64,000 nucleotides of DNA from Ruegeria sp. Alg231-54 (GCF_900143525.1 NZ_FREZ01000013.1:60910-124909), one strand, 5' to 3'. Shown: positions 8,102 through 18,189, counted from the stretch's first letter. A program made the numbers and translations. Notes: generated by a model from the letters alone, not told the origin.

Positions 8102-9454
8102 TCACTCTTTGGCGATCTGTTGCGAGTCTGCGCCGTCGGGCAGCAGCCGGACCTCGCGCTGGGGGAAAGGAATCGATATCCCCTCGGCCTTGAAAGCGTC
8201 CCAAAGGGCGAGGTAAACATTGCCCCTGATATTGGTAAGCCCCTTGGTCGGATCGCTGATCCAGAACCGCAGCACATAGTCCACGCTGCTGTCGCCGAAC
8301 CCGGTTATATGGCAGACCGGCTCACGTGAACCGCCGCTGAGAACACGTTTCACCGATTTAACTGCCCGGATCGCGGTTGCGCGCACCTGATGCGGGTCGT
8401 CGTCGTAACTGGTGCCAAAGTCCAGATCCAGACGCACATAACGGTCCGAATGCGACCAGTTCACCACCTGATTGGTGATCAAGTCTTCGTTCGGGATCAG
8501 GTATTCACGCCCATCCCGCGTGACCACCGATACATACCGCGCGCCCAGCGCGTTGATCCATCCGAATGTGTCACCCAACGAGATCACGTCGCCCGGTTTG
8601 ATCGAGCGGTCCATCAGGATGATGATCCCGGAAATCAGGTTCGACACAACTTTTTGAAGACCAAAACCGATGCCCACGCCGATCGCGCCTGACAACAGCG
8701 CGATGCCAGTCAGATCAAACCCAAGCGTGCGGATGGCCGCCATAAAGACAGCTCCGTACAGCAGAACTTGAATGCCTTTGGCCAACAGAACCTGCATCGA
8801 AGGCGTGATGTCGTCGTTCCTCTGCAATCCCCGCTCGGCCGTGCGGGTCCCGATGCGGGCCAACGTCAGCAGCACGCCGATCAGCAAAGCGGCCTTGAGA
8901 ATCCCTAGGGCCGAGATGTGCAGATCACCGATGGAAATCGCCACGCCGTCCAGAAACTCGGCCACATCATCCGTCAAGTTCAGCGCAACCAGTGTTGCAT
9001 AGACCCACATTGCCCATTTGAAGATCCGCCGCAGCGTACGGTTGCGGACAAGTCGCGCCACCAGAGCGATCGCCAGCCAAGCGGCGGCCAATGTCGCGAT
9101 CACGCCGATAATGTAACTGTGCGACGGCCAGGTCACATTCTGCATGAACAGGTACAGCGTCCAGGACAACAAAACGAAATAGACCAGTGTTAGGCGCTGC
9201 ATCAGCTGAACCAGAGTGCGCAGCCGCCATTTGGGCCAGCCGGTGCGGGCACGTGCCCAGGCTTCCCACCGGTTTTGCGTCACCAGTTTGAGCACATATG
9301 CCAAAGCCCACAGGGCGAGGATGATGATCAACTGGTGCCGCCGCCAACCCGGCGTGACGATCAGATCGACAAGTTTGCCGAACTGCACGGAAAACCCCGC
9401 GACCATGTTTTCATAGAGTTCCGACAGCGAGCTGGGGATCAGGTCTTGGTTCAT
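8102..9454 (-). CDS. Mechanosensitive channel, MscS family
   Basis: A 450-residue inner-membrane protein. The start at ATG 9454 has AGGAG 6-10 nt upstream; the frame is open further but lacks a ribosome site. Several hydrophobic segments occupy residues 40-270. The MscS pore helix and beta domain follow, with ALLSGAIGVGIGFGLQKVVSNLISGIIIL and then RSIKPGDVISLGDTFGWI. The C-terminal region (RYVSVVTRDGREYLIPNEDLI) completes the MscS core. The extra N-terminal helices place it with the larger YnaI/YbdG-like members. Its role is release of solutes on hypo-osmotic shock. Confidence 0.9.
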   Translation of the reverse strand: MNQDLIPSSLSELYENMVAGFSVQFGKLVDLIVTPGWRRHQLIIILALWALAYVLKLVTQNRWEAWARARTGWPKWRLRTLVQLMQRLTLVYFVLLSWTLYLFMQNVTWPSHSYIIGVIATLAAAWLAIALVARLVRNRTLRRIFKWAMWVYATLVALNLTDDVAEFLDGVAISIGDLHISALGILKAALLIGVLLTLARIGTRTAERGLQRNDDITPSMQVLLAKGIQVLLYGAVFMAAIRTLGFDLTGIALLSGAIGVGIGFGLQKVVSNLISGIIILMDRSIKPGDVISLGDTFGWINALGARYVSVVTRDGREYLIPNEDLITNQVVNWSHSDRYVRLDLDFGTSYDDDPHQVRATAIRAVKSVKRVLSGGSREPVCHITGFGDSSVDYVLRFWISDPTKGLTNIRGNVYLALWDAFKAEGISIPFPQREVRLLPDGADSQQIAKE

Positions 9455-9556
9455 ACAGGTCTCCTGACCCGCAACTTGGACAGCAACTCGGGGTGATGCA
9501 AGCCCGAGGCCGGATTGAACCTTGATTGACGGGCACACGCGATATATCTGAGGCCC

Positions 9557-9655
9557 ATGAGAGTCTATTTGGCCCCTGCTCCGACACTGCAAGACCGCAC
9601 GCGCCTGCGTGAACGGTTCTTTGGGGCCGCCCGCACGGTTCTGGCCCGCCTATAA
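9557..9655 (+). CDS. Possible 32-residue peptide upstream of leuC
   Basis: A short ORF (starts [14 protein letters not shown], ends AARTVLARL) occupies much of the gap between the divergent MscS gene and leuC and ends 52 nt before the leuC start. It contains five Leu codons and no Leu run, so a classical leucine attenuator is not clear. High-G+C third positions (GCC, CTG, CGC) look like genuine coding usage. No strong ribosome site is evident. It may be a conserved small protein or a leader peptide. Confidence 0.35.
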   Translation: MRVYLAPAPTLQDRTRLRERFFGAARTVLARL

Positions 9656-9707
9656 GCGGCGCCCAGCCACTCGCCAGCTATTTCTCATTAAATACGGGAG
9701 AGGACCG

Positions 9708-11111
9708 ATGTCCCCCAAAACACTCTATGACAAGATCTGGGATGACCATGTCGCGCACGAAGCCGATGATGGCACCTGCCTGCTTTATATCGACCGCCAT
9801 CTGGTGCACGAAGTCACCAGCCCGCAAGCCTTTGAAGGGCTTCGCATGGCGGGTCGTCCGGTGCGCGCACCGGAAAAGACCATCGCCGTGCCGGATCACA
9901 ACGTTCCGACTACAGCGGATCGCGTAAACGGGATCGAAAACCCCGAGTCGCGCATTCAGGTCGAAGCACTGGATAAGAACGCCAAGGATTTTGGTATTCA
10001 CTATTACCCGGTGAATGACGTTCGTCAGGGCATCGTGCACATCGTCGGCCCCGAACAGGGCTGGACCCTGCCCGGCATGACCGTTGTTTGTGGTGACAGC
10101 CACACGGCCACCCACGGTGCGTTTGGTGCATTGGCCCACGGCATCGGCACGTCCGAGGTTGAACATGTTCTGGCCACGCAAACCCTGATCCAGAAGAAAT
10201 CCAAGAACATGAAGGTGGAAATCACCGGCAAACTTCAGCCGGGTGTGACCGCCAAGGATATTACGCTGGCTGTCATTGGTGAGACCGGCACAGCCGGCGG
10301 CACCGGCTATGTCATCGAATATTGCGGCGAAGCGATCCGCGATCTGTCGATGGAAGGTCGCATGACAGTTTGCAACATGGCGATCGAAGGCGGCGCCCGC
10401 GCCGGCCTGATCGCGCCGGACGAGACCACCTATGAATATGTCAAAGGCCGTCCCCACGCGCCGAAAGGAGCCCAGTGGGAAGCAGCACTGACATGGTGGA
10501 AAACGCTGTTTACCGACGATGACGCGCATTTCGACAAGGTCATCACCCTGCGCGGCGAAGATATCGCACCTGTCGTGACCTGGGGCACCAGCCCCGAGGA
10601 CGTTCTGCCGATCACCGCAACTGTACCGAACCCCGAAGATTTTGAAGGTGGCAAGGTCGACGCAGCCCGCCGCTCGATCGAGTACATGGGTCTCGAAGCC
10701 GGTCAAAAGCTGAGCGACGTCGAGATCGACACGGTGTTTATCGGATCCTGCACAAATGGCCGCATCGAAGACCTGCGCGCCGCGGCCGAGATCCTGAAGG
10801 GCAAAAAGGTCAAGGACGGCATGCGTGCCATGGTCGTGCCAGGTTCGGGCCTGGTTCGGGCGCAGGCCGAAGAAGAAGGTCTGGCCGAGATTTTCAAGGA
10901 TGCCGGTTTCGAATGGCGTCTGGCCGGATGTTCAATGTGTCTGGCGATGAACCCTGACCAGCTGCAGCCGGGCGAGCGTTGTGCAGCGACCTCAAACCGC
11001 AACTTCGAAGGCCGTCAGGGCCGGGGCGGACGTACCCATTTGCTGAGCCCTGCAATGGCTGCCGCTGCGGCAATCACAGGACGGCTGACAGACGTGCGTG
11101 AATTGATGTAA
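9708..11111 (+). CDS. leuC: 3-isopropylmalate dehydratase large subunit LeuC
   Basis: A 467-residue aconitase-family subunit. The ATG at 9708 has GGGAGAGGA upstream, and the protein begins [15 protein letters not shown] as LeuC proteins do. The 4Fe-4S cluster ligands are in [14 protein letters not shown] and [10 protein letters not shown], and the substrate loop [28 protein letters not shown] is intact. With LeuD it isomerises 2-isopropylmalate to 3-isopropylmalate in leucine synthesis. An HdeD-like membrane gene separates it from leuD; leuB lies 3.6 kb downstream on the same strand. Confidence 0.97.
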   Translation: MSPKTLYDKIWDDHVAHEADDGTCLLYIDRHLVHEVTSPQAFEGLRMAGRPVRAPEKTIAVPDHNVPTTADRVNGIENPESRIQVEALDKNAKDFGIHYYPVNDVRQGIVHIVGPEQGWTLPGMTVVCGDSHTATHGAFGALAHGIGTSEVEHVLATQTLIQKKSKNMKVEITGKLQPGVTAKDITLAVIGETGTAGGTGYVIEYCGEAIRDLSMEGRMTVCNMAIEGGARAGLIAPDETTYEYVKGRPHAPKGAQWEAALTWWKTLFTDDDAHFDKVITLRGEDIAPVVTWGTSPEDVLPITATVPNPEDFEGGKVDAARRSIEYMGLEAGQKLSDVEIDTVFIGSCTNGRIEDLRAAAEILKGKKVKDGMRAMVVPGSGLVRAQAEEEGLAEIFKDAGFEWRLAGCSMCLAMNPDQLQPGERCAATSNRNFEGRQGRGGRTHLLSPAMAAAAAITGRLTDVRELM

Positions 11112-11148
11112 GGTCCCATCACATCTAGATATTTGAGGGATTGAAAAC

Positions 11149-11703
11149 ATGAGTGACTGGGTCAAATGGCTCCTGCTGGGGCTTCTGTCCATAGCGTTCG
11201 GTATCTTTGTACTGGGCGCGCCAGTTGTGGCGTCTGTCGCCGTGACAGTGGTAACCGGTGTGTTGCTACTGATCTCGGGCGCGCTGCAAGTTTTTGGCGG
11301 CTTTACGGTTGAAGGCACCGGCAACAAAATTCTGTCACTCATCATGGGTGCGGTGATGCTGTTTCTGGGCTGGTCCTTTCTGGATCACCCGCTGCAGGGA
11401 ACCCTGACACTGGCAACCGTGATGCTGATCCTGTTCATGGCAGGCGGCATCGCGCGGGTCATTCTGTCGTTCCAGATGAAAGGAACACAGTTTTTCTGGC
11501 CCACGATGATCTCGGGCATCTTGTCGATCGTCCTCGCGGGCATCATCTGGACATATGTGGGAAGCGATCCTCAGGTGCTGCTGAGCATTCTAGGTATCTT
11601 CCTGGGCATTGAGATGCTGTTCAACGGGTTCGGCCTGGTCTTTATGGCGTTCTTCATCCGGAACGCACCCAACGACGCAACAACAGAAGCGAAACAAGCT
11701 TAA
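11149..11703 (+). CDS. HdeD/DUF308 family membrane protein
   Basis: A 184-residue protein that is almost entirely hydrophobic, with about six transmembrane helices in the repeated pattern of HdeD-like DUF308 proteins. Motifs include LLGLLSIAFGIFVLGAP and the GALQVFGGF and MFNGFGLVFMAF segments at the start and end. HdeD is associated with acid resistance in enterics, but its biochemical role is unclear. It sits between leuC (37 nt) and leuD (42 nt), so it is probably co-transcribed with them, with no obvious metabolic link to leucine. Confidence 0.85.
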   Translation: MSDWVKWLLLGLLSIAFGIFVLGAPVVASVAVTVVTGVLLLISGALQVFGGFTVEGTGNKILSLIMGAVMLFLGWSFLDHPLQGTLTLATVMLILFMAGGIARVILSFQMKGTQFFWPTMISGILSIVLAGIIWTYVGSDPQVLLSILGIFLGIEMLFNGFGLVFMAFFIRNAPNDATTEAKQA

Positions 11704-11745
11704 ACGCGGGACACGGGCGCGGCCCTCTCTCGCAGGAGTGTAGAC

Positions 11746-12351
11746 ATGGAAAAGTTTGACAAAGTCCACGGGGTGGCCGCCCCAATGCCGCTGATCAATA
11801 TCGATACCGATATGATCATTCCGAAAGTGCATCTGAAAACCATCAAACGGTCCGGCCTTGGTGTCGTGCTGTTTGATGAGATGCGCTACCATCAACATGG
11901 TGGCGAAAACGAAGACTTCGTGCTGAACAAACCCGCCTATCGTCAGACAGAGATTCTGGTTGCCGGTGACAATTTCGGCTGCGGCTCGTCGCGCGAACAC
12001 GCGCCCTGGGCGATCAAGGATTTCGGCATCAAGGTTGTGATCTCGACCAGCTTTGCCGACATCTTCTTTAACAACTGCTTCAAGAACGGCATCCTGCCCA
12101 TCGTGGTCGAAGAAGCACACCACGCGATCCTGATGGAAGATGCGCATAAAGGCGAAAACGCCCGCATGACCGTGCATCTGGAGGATCAGCAGATCACCAC
12201 CTCGGATGGCGTTGTGATCGAGTTCAGCGTCGACCCACATCGCAAGCATTGCCTGCTGAATGGTTTGGACGATATCGGTCTGACGATGGAGAAAGATCAC
12301 CACATCGACAAATTCGAGGATCACGCAAGCCAGGCCCGCCCCTGGGTGTGA
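11746..12351 (+). CDS. leuD: 3-isopropylmalate dehydratase small subunit LeuD
   Basis: A 201-residue swivelling-domain subunit that completes the LeuCD isomerase. It is of the standard ~200-residue bacterial length. Recognisable segments are [18 protein letters not shown] near the N-terminus and [14 protein letters not shown], the substrate-binding loop, around residue 77. AGGAG lies about 10 nt before the ATG at 11746. A strong hairpin terminator begins 35 nt after the stop. Confidence 0.97.
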   Translation: MEKFDKVHGVAAPMPLINIDTDMIIPKVHLKTIKRSGLGVVLFDEMRYHQHGGENEDFVLNKPAYRQTEILVAGDNFGCGSSREHAPWAIKDFGIKVVISTSFADIFFNNCFKNGILPIVVEEAHHAILMEDAHKGENARMTVHLEDQQITTSDGVVIEFSVDPHRKHCLLNGLDDIGLTMEKDHHIDKFEDHASQARPWV

Positions 12352-12385
12352 TTCCAAGAACGAATCTGTGGATACTCAACCTATC

Positions 12386-12409
12386 GGGGTCGCCTGGGCG
12401 ACCCCTTTC
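12386..12409 (+). terminator. Rho-independent-type hairpin after leuD
   Basis: An 8-bp GC-rich stem (GGGGTCGC, loop CTGG, GCGACCCC) is followed by TTTC. A second outer repeat, CCAAGAACG at 12354-12362 and CGTTCTTGG at 12411-12419, could enclose it in a longer stem. It lies 35 nt after the leuD stop. Confidence 0.75.
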
Positions 12410-12618
12410 GCGTTCTTGGGGTTGGGATCTAAGCAACCACAACATGTAGCTGTAGCTCCCCACTACACGTCGAATTTGCGACAAGAATGATGCAAAGGGG
12501 CACCAGTTTTGCCATCATTTTGCCCAAAATCACATGTTTTCTGCACCTTGGCTTGAGCGGATTGTCGCTGATCGTCAATGTTGGCGATAATGGAGGTCTC
12601 CGGCAATAAATACGCCGG

Positions 12619-13515
12619 ATGCAAGATGGGACGAAGCCGTCAAAGAAAAAGAAACGGTCAATCCGTTTTGAAAGGGTTTGGATAGTGATTGCGCGCACAA
12701 CAGGGGCGGCGATTCGGGGATTATTGGTCGCACTAATGGTGCTGACACCTGCGTTGTACCTGCCTGTAACGTCTACGAATGGGACCGAGATAGTCGTCTT
12801 TCTCGCCATTCTCGCGTTTTTCCTGACGTTCGCTGAATACAACTCTGCCTTTCCCAGCTTTATCGAATTCCGCGATGCACCGCCTGTGAACCGTTTGCGC
12901 TTTGTCGGACTGATGTCGATGGTCACCTTCCTGACGTTGATCTGCAAAAATGCGTATACGCCGACCGGCCTGACGACGACCTTCTATTCCTTCGGCGTGG
13001 GTGTCGCGAATGTGGTCGACTTTCCCTATTCGCCAGTACGGCTGATCATCCTGATGCTGCCGACTGATGCAAGTGCGCCCCTGATCGAACTTGTCCGTAT
13101 TTCTGCCAGCGTCGCGTATGTCGCTGCTTTGGTTACGATCGCCAGCTTTGCCTACGCGATAAAAGTGCGCGGTTGGCCGACCGGAAACGGCGCCTTCAAT
13201 GTCTGGACCAATCTTCCGCTGTTCGACCCGACCAAAGGCGGTGACGTGGTCACCCGCCTGCAGCGCGACGGACGGCTGAACATTTGCATCGGCATTCTGC
13301 TGCCGTTCCTGATCCCGGCCCTGATCAAATTGTTGACTGACTATGCCGATCCGATCTCTCTGAGCAATCCTCAGACCCTGATCTGGACGCTCAGCGCCTG
13401 GGCCTTCCTACCGGCCAGCATGATCATGCGTGGCATGGCGACCCTGCGCATTGCCAATCTGATCGTCGAAAAACGGCGCGCCTATTCCACTGCCGAGTCC
13501 ACCCAAACCGCATGA
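12619..13515 (+). CDS. Multi-pass membrane protein, unknown
   Basis: A 298-residue protein with a very basic N-terminus (KPSKKKKRSIRFERV). Hydrophobic segments lie at about residues 18-47, 55-72, 92-110, 165-190, 225-245 and 255-275. I recognise no named domain. The ATG at 12619 has only a weak purine stretch upstream, so the start is uncertain. Its last codon overlaps the next gene as ATGA, so the two are translationally coupled. The pair lies between leuD and leuB without any obvious link to leucine synthesis. Only inner-membrane location is supported. Confidence 0.7.
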   Translation: MQDGTKPSKKKKRSIRFERVWIVIARTTGAAIRGLLVALMVLTPALYLPVTSTNGTEIVVFLAILAFFLTFAEYNSAFPSFIEFRDAPPVNRLRFVGLMSMVTFLTLICKNAYTPTGLTTTFYSFGVGVANVVDFPYSPVRLIILMLPTDASAPLIELVRISASVAYVAALVTIASFAYAIKVRGWPTGNGAFNVWTNLPLFDPTKGGDVVTRLQRDGRLNICIGILLPFLIPALIKLLTDYADPISLSNPQTLIWTLSAWAFLPASMIMRGMATLRIANLIVEKRRAYSTAESTQTA

Positions 13516-14543
13516 TCCGCATCCTGATCCTGCTGCTGTTGCCCGTTGTGGCGCAGGCAGAGACGATCCGTATTGCCACCTACAACACAGAACTCAGCCG
13601 CGATGGCCCGGGGTTACTGTTGCGGGATATTCGCCGCGGTGACGGTCAGGTGATGGCGGTTGTTGCAGTTTTGGCGGCAACCCGCCCCGATATCATTGCG
13701 TTGCAGGGGATCGACTGGGATTTCGAGGGGCTGGCGCTGGCGGCGCTGGAAAACCAGTTGCGCGAGGCCGGATTGGACTATTCTTACACTTTCGCAGCCC
13801 AACCAAATTCCGGCCTGGAAACGGATCTTGATCTGGACGGAGATGGTCGAACCCACGGCCCAGGTGACGCGCAAGGTTGGGGTCGCTTCACTGGACAAGG
13901 TGGGCTGGCCGTGATGTCCCGTTATCCCATCGCTTCGGATCAGGTTCAGGACCTGTCCAACCTGCTATGGCTTGAACTGCCCGGCGCTGAACTGCCTCGA
14001 CATGACGCAGGCCCCTACCCGTCAGAACAGGCGCAGAACGTTCAGCGCCTCTCATCCGTGGCGCATTGGATTGTGCCCATTGAAACTCCGGCGGGGCAGT
14101 TGGATTTGATAACCTTCCACGCCGCGCCCCCGGTGTTTGACGGGCCAGAGGATCGCAATGGATTGAGGAACAAGGACGAGATCCGCCTTTGGTCCGCAGT
14201 CATGGATGGGGAAGTCGGGCGCAAACCCGATCGGCTGTTTGTCATCGCGGGTGACGCCAATCTGGACCCAGCGCGAGGTGATGGACGCAAAGAGGCGATC
14301 CGAGAGTTTTTGAACGACCCCCGCCTTCAGGACCCTTCACCCGAAGACCCCTTAGGCGATTTGACAACGGTGGTTTGGAAAATGGTTGGTCCGATGCGGG
14401 TCGACTACGTTCTGCCATCAATCTATTGGCAGGTTGCGGACTCCGGGGTGCACTGGCCCGCCGCAGACACCGAAGAACGCAAAACTGCCGAAAGCGCCAG
14501 CCGTCACCGGTTAATCTGGGTCGACCTGATACTGCCTCGCTAA
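13512..14543 (+). CDS. Secreted endonuclease/exonuclease/phosphatase-family protein
   Basis: A 343-residue protein with a signal peptide (MIRILILLLLPVVAQAE) and a DNase I-like EEP fold. Fold motifs appear in order: IRIATYNTEL (metal-site Asn), RPDIIALQGIDW (with Gln where Glu is usual), FVIAGDANLDP (catalytic Asp/Asn) and RVDYVLPS near the C-terminus. The usual final SDH is replaced by SRHRLIW, where the His is retained. Substrates of secreted members include nucleic acids, phosphoesters and lipids, so the exact activity is open. The start overlaps the upstream membrane gene by ATGA. Confidence 0.82.
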   Translation: MIRILILLLLPVVAQAETIRIATYNTELSRDGPGLLLRDIRRGDGQVMAVVAVLAATRPDIIALQGIDWDFEGLALAALENQLREAGLDYSYTFAAQPNSGLETDLDLDGDGRTHGPGDAQGWGRFTGQGGLAVMSRYPIASDQVQDLSNLLWLELPGAELPRHDAGPYPSEQAQNVQRLSSVAHWIVPIETPAGQLDLITFHAAPPVFDGPEDRNGLRNKDEIRLWSAVMDGEVGRKPDRLFVIAGDANLDPARGDGRKEAIREFLNDPRLQDPSPEDPLGDLTTVVWKMVGPMRVDYVLPSIYWQVADSGVHWPAADTEERKTAESASRHRLIWVDLILPR

Positions 14544-14709
14544 TACGGCCCTTTGCGCCATGATCTGGCCTGCAAAGCAGACCTGACGCAGTTTTCAGAC
14601 GCTAACGGAAACAAACCTGTATTTTCCTTGCCGTCAGGCGGGATCGTCTCATTGACCCGATGCCGCGCAGACGCTAGGGCCTGTGCTGTAAAACGCAAGG
14701 AGATCCTTC

Positions 14710-15813
14710 ATGTCCAACCCCTCGCTCCTCATCCTGCCCGGAGACGGAATTGGCCCCGAAGTCATGGCCGAAGTGCGCAGAGTCATCGACTGGTTCGGTG
14801 CGAAACGCGGCCTGGAATTCGACGTGAGCGAGGATCTGGTCGGTGGTGCCGCTTATGACGCGCATGGCAAGCCCCTGTCGGACGAAACGATGGCCAAAGC
14901 GCAAGAGGTTGACGCGGTTCTGCTGGGTGCTGTTGGCGGCCCGAAATACGACGATCTGGATTTCAGCCTCAAGCCCGAGCGCGGCCTGCTGCGCCTGCGC
15001 AAGGAAATGGACCTGTATTCCAACCTGCGTCCTGCACAGTGCTTTGACGCGTTGGCTGATTTCTCGTCGCTGAAGAAAGACATCGTTGCCGGCCTCGATA
15101 TCATGATCGTGCGCGAGTTGACCTCGGGCGTCTATTTCGGCGAGCCGCGCGGCATCTTCGAGGAAGGCAATGAGCGTGTTGGCATCAACACCCAGCGCTA
15201 TACCGAATCTGAGATCGAGCGCGCCGCGCGCTCAGCCTTTGAACTGGCAATGCGCCGGAACAAAAAGGTCTGCTCGATGGAGAAGGCCAACGTAATGGAA
15301 TCGGGCATCCTGTGGCGCGAAGTTGTGAACCGTGTGGCCAAGGATTACCCCGAGGTCGAGCTGAGCCATATGTATGCCGACAATGGCGCGATGCAGCTGG
15401 TGCGTGCGCCCAAGCAGTTCGACGTCATCCTGACCGATAACCTGTTTGGCGACATCCTGTCGGACTGTGCCGCGATGCTGACCGGCTCGCTGGGAATGCT
15501 GCCGTCGGCCTCGCTGGGTGCTCCGATGGCGAATGGCCGCCCCAAAGCGATGTACGAACCCGTCCATGGTTCGGCCCCGGATATCACCGGTCAAGGCAAG
15601 GCAAACCCGATCGCCTGTATCCTCAGCTTTGCCATGGCCCTGCGCTACAGCTTTGATCAGCTTGAAGAAGCAGATCGTCTTGAAGCCGCGATCGAGAAAG
15701 TGCTGGCCGACGGTGTTCGCACCGGCGATCTGCTAGCCGATGAAGGTGTCACACCGGTTTCGACCACGGAAATGGGCGACGCCATTTTGGGTGCTCTTGA
15801 CGACAGCCTCTGA
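14710..15813 (+). CDS. leuB: 3-isopropylmalate dehydrogenase LeuB
   Basis: A 367-residue enzyme that oxidatively decarboxylates 3-isopropylmalate with NAD in leucine synthesis. It starts [18 protein letters not shown], the family's N-terminal signature. The metal/substrate loop [20 protein letters not shown] (about residue 240) and the NAD-binding [14 protein letters not shown] are intact. AAGGAGA lies about 6 nt before the ATG. It appears to have its own promoter in the 166-bp gap upstream, and a symmetrical terminator follows the stop. Confidence 0.97.
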   Translation: MSNPSLLILPGDGIGPEVMAEVRRVIDWFGAKRGLEFDVSEDLVGGAAYDAHGKPLSDETMAKAQEVDAVLLGAVGGPKYDDLDFSLKPERGLLRLRKEMDLYSNLRPAQCFDALADFSSLKKDIVAGLDIMIVRELTSGVYFGEPRGIFEEGNERVGINTQRYTESEIERAARSAFELAMRRNKKVCSMEKANVMESGILWREVVNRVAKDYPEVELSHMYADNGAMQLVRAPKQFDVILTDNLFGDILSDCAAMLTGSLGMLPSASLGAPMANGRPKAMYEPVHGSAPDITGQGKANPIACILSFAMALRYSFDQLEEADRLEAAIEKVLADGVRTGDLLADEGVTPVSTTEMGDAILGALDDSL

Positions 15814-15831
15814 TCAGACCCGCATTCAATT

Positions 15832-15863
15832 AAAAAGGCGGTGCACAGCGCACCGCCTTTTTT
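15832..15863. terminator. Bidirectional terminator between leuB and PBP gene
   Basis: A run of five A, an 8-bp stem GGCGGTGC / GCACCGCC with loop ACAGC, then six T. The symmetry gives a U-tract in both directions. It serves the convergent leuB (+) and penicillin-binding protein (-) genes, whose stops flank it. Confidence 0.9.
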
Positions 15864-18048
15864 AATTTCCACCAAAAATGTTGTTCAGCAGGTTGTTGAT
15901 GGCCCGGTCCAACCCGGTTTGGTTCTTCCGGCGCTGCTGCTGCGGTTGCGCTGTTCTGACTGGTGGGTCCGGGACCAACATCGGCAATGGCGTCGGTGTC
16001 ATGCCTTCGGTCACGCGCAGCATGGTTTCTTTCCAGATTTCAGCCGGCAACCCGCCTCCGGTCACACCAGATAATGGGGTGTTGTCGTCATAGCCCATCC
16101 AGATGCCCGTGACGTAGTCTGCCGTAAAACCGATAAACCAAGCATCGCGGGCGGCCTGAGTCGTCCCCGTCTTTCCCGCGACCTGCCATCCGGGCAACTG
16201 AGCGCGGGCACCGGTGCCTTCGGACACGACACGCTCCATCATCCAAGTCAGTTGCTTGGCGGCTTTATCGTTGATGACCCGCTCACCAATGCCTGTTGTC
16301 GTAACCATGACCGGGGTTTGATCGCCCAACAGCTTCAATTCGGTCAGCCCATAGGGTTCCACCGCCGAGCCGCCGTTCAGGATACCCGCATAGGCCCCCG
16401 TCATCTCGATCAGCGTGCTTTCCGACGCGCCCAGCGCCAATGCGGGGCCCTGCGCCAGATCGCTATCGATGCCAAACTCGCTTGCCACGGTACGGACATT
16501 GTCCAACCCGGCAATCTCAGCCACTTTCACCGCTGGGATGTTCAGCGAGTTCTTTAACGCGTCCGCCAGCGTGACGCGCCCATAGAACTTGTTGGTGTAG
16601 TTCTTGGGGCACCACTGACCGGACCCCGGAATATTCACGCAGTAGGGTTCATCCACGACCGTATCCAATGGCGAATATCCCAGCTCAAGCGCGGTGGCAT
16701 AAACGAAGGGTTTGAATGAAGACCCCGTTTGCCGCAACGCCTGCGTGGCGCGGTTGAATGCACCGGATACGCGGGTCTTTCGCCCGCCAACCATGCCACG
16801 GACGGCCCCGTCCGCCGACATCACCACGATCGCGGCCTGCGCCTTTGATCCCTCGCGGACCTTTTCCTGGAAAATGAACTGCAACGCCTCTTCGGCCGAT
16901 TTCTGGATACGCTGATCCAGTGTGGTCCGGATCACCACATCTTCGGTCGTGTTGCGTGTAAAGAACTCGGGCCCGCTGGCCATCACCCAATCGGCGAAAT
17001 AGCCCCCCGCCCGCGCAGCAGCGGCTTCGGACAGTTGCGCAGGATTGCTGCGCGCACTGCTGGCTTGGGCCGAGGTCAGATATCCCTGTGCCTCCATCAG
17101 GCCAACCACCAGCCGCGCCCGATCCTGCGAACGTTGCAGATTATTCGTAGGAGCATAGCGCGTCGGTGCCACCAGCAGCCCTGCGAGCATCGCAGCTTGC
17201 GACGGGCTGACCTCAGCTGCCGAGATCCCGAAATAACGTTGGCTTGCCGCCTCGAACCCACGCGCACCCGCGCCAAGGAATGCCCGGTTCAGGTAGATGG
17301 TCAGAATCTCGTCCTTGGAATACTTGACCTCCATCGCCATCGCATAGACCGCCTCTTTGGCCTTGCGCCAAAGCGAGCCCTGACGGCAATCGGATTCATA
17401 TGCAGCCTCGGATTCCCAATCACTGGGCTCATAAGGCACACCCAGGCACAACAGCTTGGCCGTCTGCTGCGTGATGGTCGACCCACCATGGCCCGACAGC
17501 GGTCCGCGCCCTTCGCTCAGGTTGATGCGCACAGCGCTTGCGACACCGCGCGGGCTGACGCCGAAATGGCGATAGAACCGCTTGTCCTCGGTCGCAACGA
17601 CCGCGTTCTTCAGATGCGGCGAGACGGTATCGGCGGTGATCACCCCACCAAATTGGTCCCCACGCCAAGCAAAGACTTTGCCGTCCCGATCCAACAGGGT
17701 CACCGACCCGCGCGCGCGACCGTCTAGCAAGGCATCGACGTCAGGCAGAGAGGAGTAGACAACCCCAACCGCCAAAGCCAACAGCATGGCAGCCACCGCG
17801 CCCACACGCCAGGTCACACCCCAAATCAACCGCCAGATCCAACGGAACATGCGTCGAAAGAAGCCGCCGCCGCCACCGGACGTCTTGCGGGTTTTCTTTC
17901 GGGTGGTTTTGCGAGTCGACGTTTTACGCGCCGTCGCCTTTTTGCCGACGGGCTTTGTCGTCCGCTTTGTTGCAGCGGGTTTGCGCCTCTTTAAAGGGTA
18001 TCTTTTGTCTGCAACAAGCGATGTCTTGCGACGCCTGGACTCAGTCAT
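15862..18048 (-). CDS. Bifunctional penicillin-binding protein, class A (PBP1)
   Basis: A 728-residue peptidoglycan glycosyltransferase/transpeptidase. The start is taken at ATG 18048 (MTESRRRK); the frame opens 24 nt earlier without a better ribosome site. A long Lys/Arg/Thr-rich cytoplasmic tail (residues 1-65) precedes one transmembrane anchor at about 75-100. The GT51 domain shows EDKRFYRHFGV and GGSTITQQTAK. The transpeptidase shows TGSSFKPFVYA (SxxK), KNSLNIPAVK (SxN) and VAGKTGTTQAA (KTG). It polymerises and cross-links the cell wall in the periplasm. The extended basic tail resembles alphaproteobacterial PBP1 paralogues. Confidence 0.93.
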   Translation of the reverse strand: MTESRRRKTSLVADKRYPLKRRKPAATKRTTKPVGKKATARKTSTRKTTRKKTRKTSGGGGGFFRRMFRWIWRLIWGVTWRVGAVAAMLLALAVGVVYSSLPDVDALLDGRARGSVTLLDRDGKVFAWRGDQFGGVITADTVSPHLKNAVVATEDKRFYRHFGVSPRGVASAVRINLSEGRGPLSGHGGSTITQQTAKLLCLGVPYEPSDWESEAAYESDCRQGSLWRKAKEAVYAMAMEVKYSKDEILTIYLNRAFLGAGARGFEAASQRYFGISAAEVSPSQAAMLAGLLVAPTRYAPTNNLQRSQDRARLVVGLMEAQGYLTSAQASSARSNPAQLSEAAAARAGGYFADWVMASGPEFFTRNTTEDVVIRTTLDQRIQKSAEEALQFIFQEKVREGSKAQAAIVVMSADGAVRGMVGGRKTRVSGAFNRATQALRQTGSSFKPFVYATALELGYSPLDTVVDEPYCVNIPGSGQWCPKNYTNKFYGRVTLADALKNSLNIPAVKVAEIAGLDNVRTVASEFGIDSDLAQGPALALGASESTLIEMTGAYAGILNGGSAVEPYGLTELKLLGDQTPVMVTTTGIGERVINDKAAKQLTWMMERVVSEGTGARAQLPGWQVAGKTGTTQAARDAWFIGFTADYVTGIWMGYDDNTPLSGVTGGGLPAEIWKETMLRVTEGMTPTPLPMLVPDPPVRTAQPQQQRRKNQTGLDRAINNLLNNIFGGN

Positions 18049-18172
18049 GCTCAAACTCTGCCCGGTTATCATTTTGAGGCACCATACCCTGCCACTGGCG
18101 CGAAGTAGAGGTATGAAATTCCGCTAACCGGCCTCAATAGTTCGCCCACTTTTTGGGCAAAAACGTTTTTTT

Positions 18173-18189
18173 GTGCAAAAATTGTGCAC
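18173..18189 (+). promoter_or_regulatory. GTGCA-N7-TGCAC dyad upstream of glnK
   Basis: A perfect 5-bp inverted repeat separated by 7 nt lies 135 nt before glnK in an AT-rich promoter stretch. It resembles NtrC boxes (TGCAC...GTGCA types), but the arms are in the opposite order and the total length differs. It is therefore only a candidate nitrogen-control site. Confidence 0.25.

Noticed and set aside
9678..10706. 342-codon frame opposite leuC
   Set aside because: Antisense shadow of leuC without recognisable motifs or a ribosome site.
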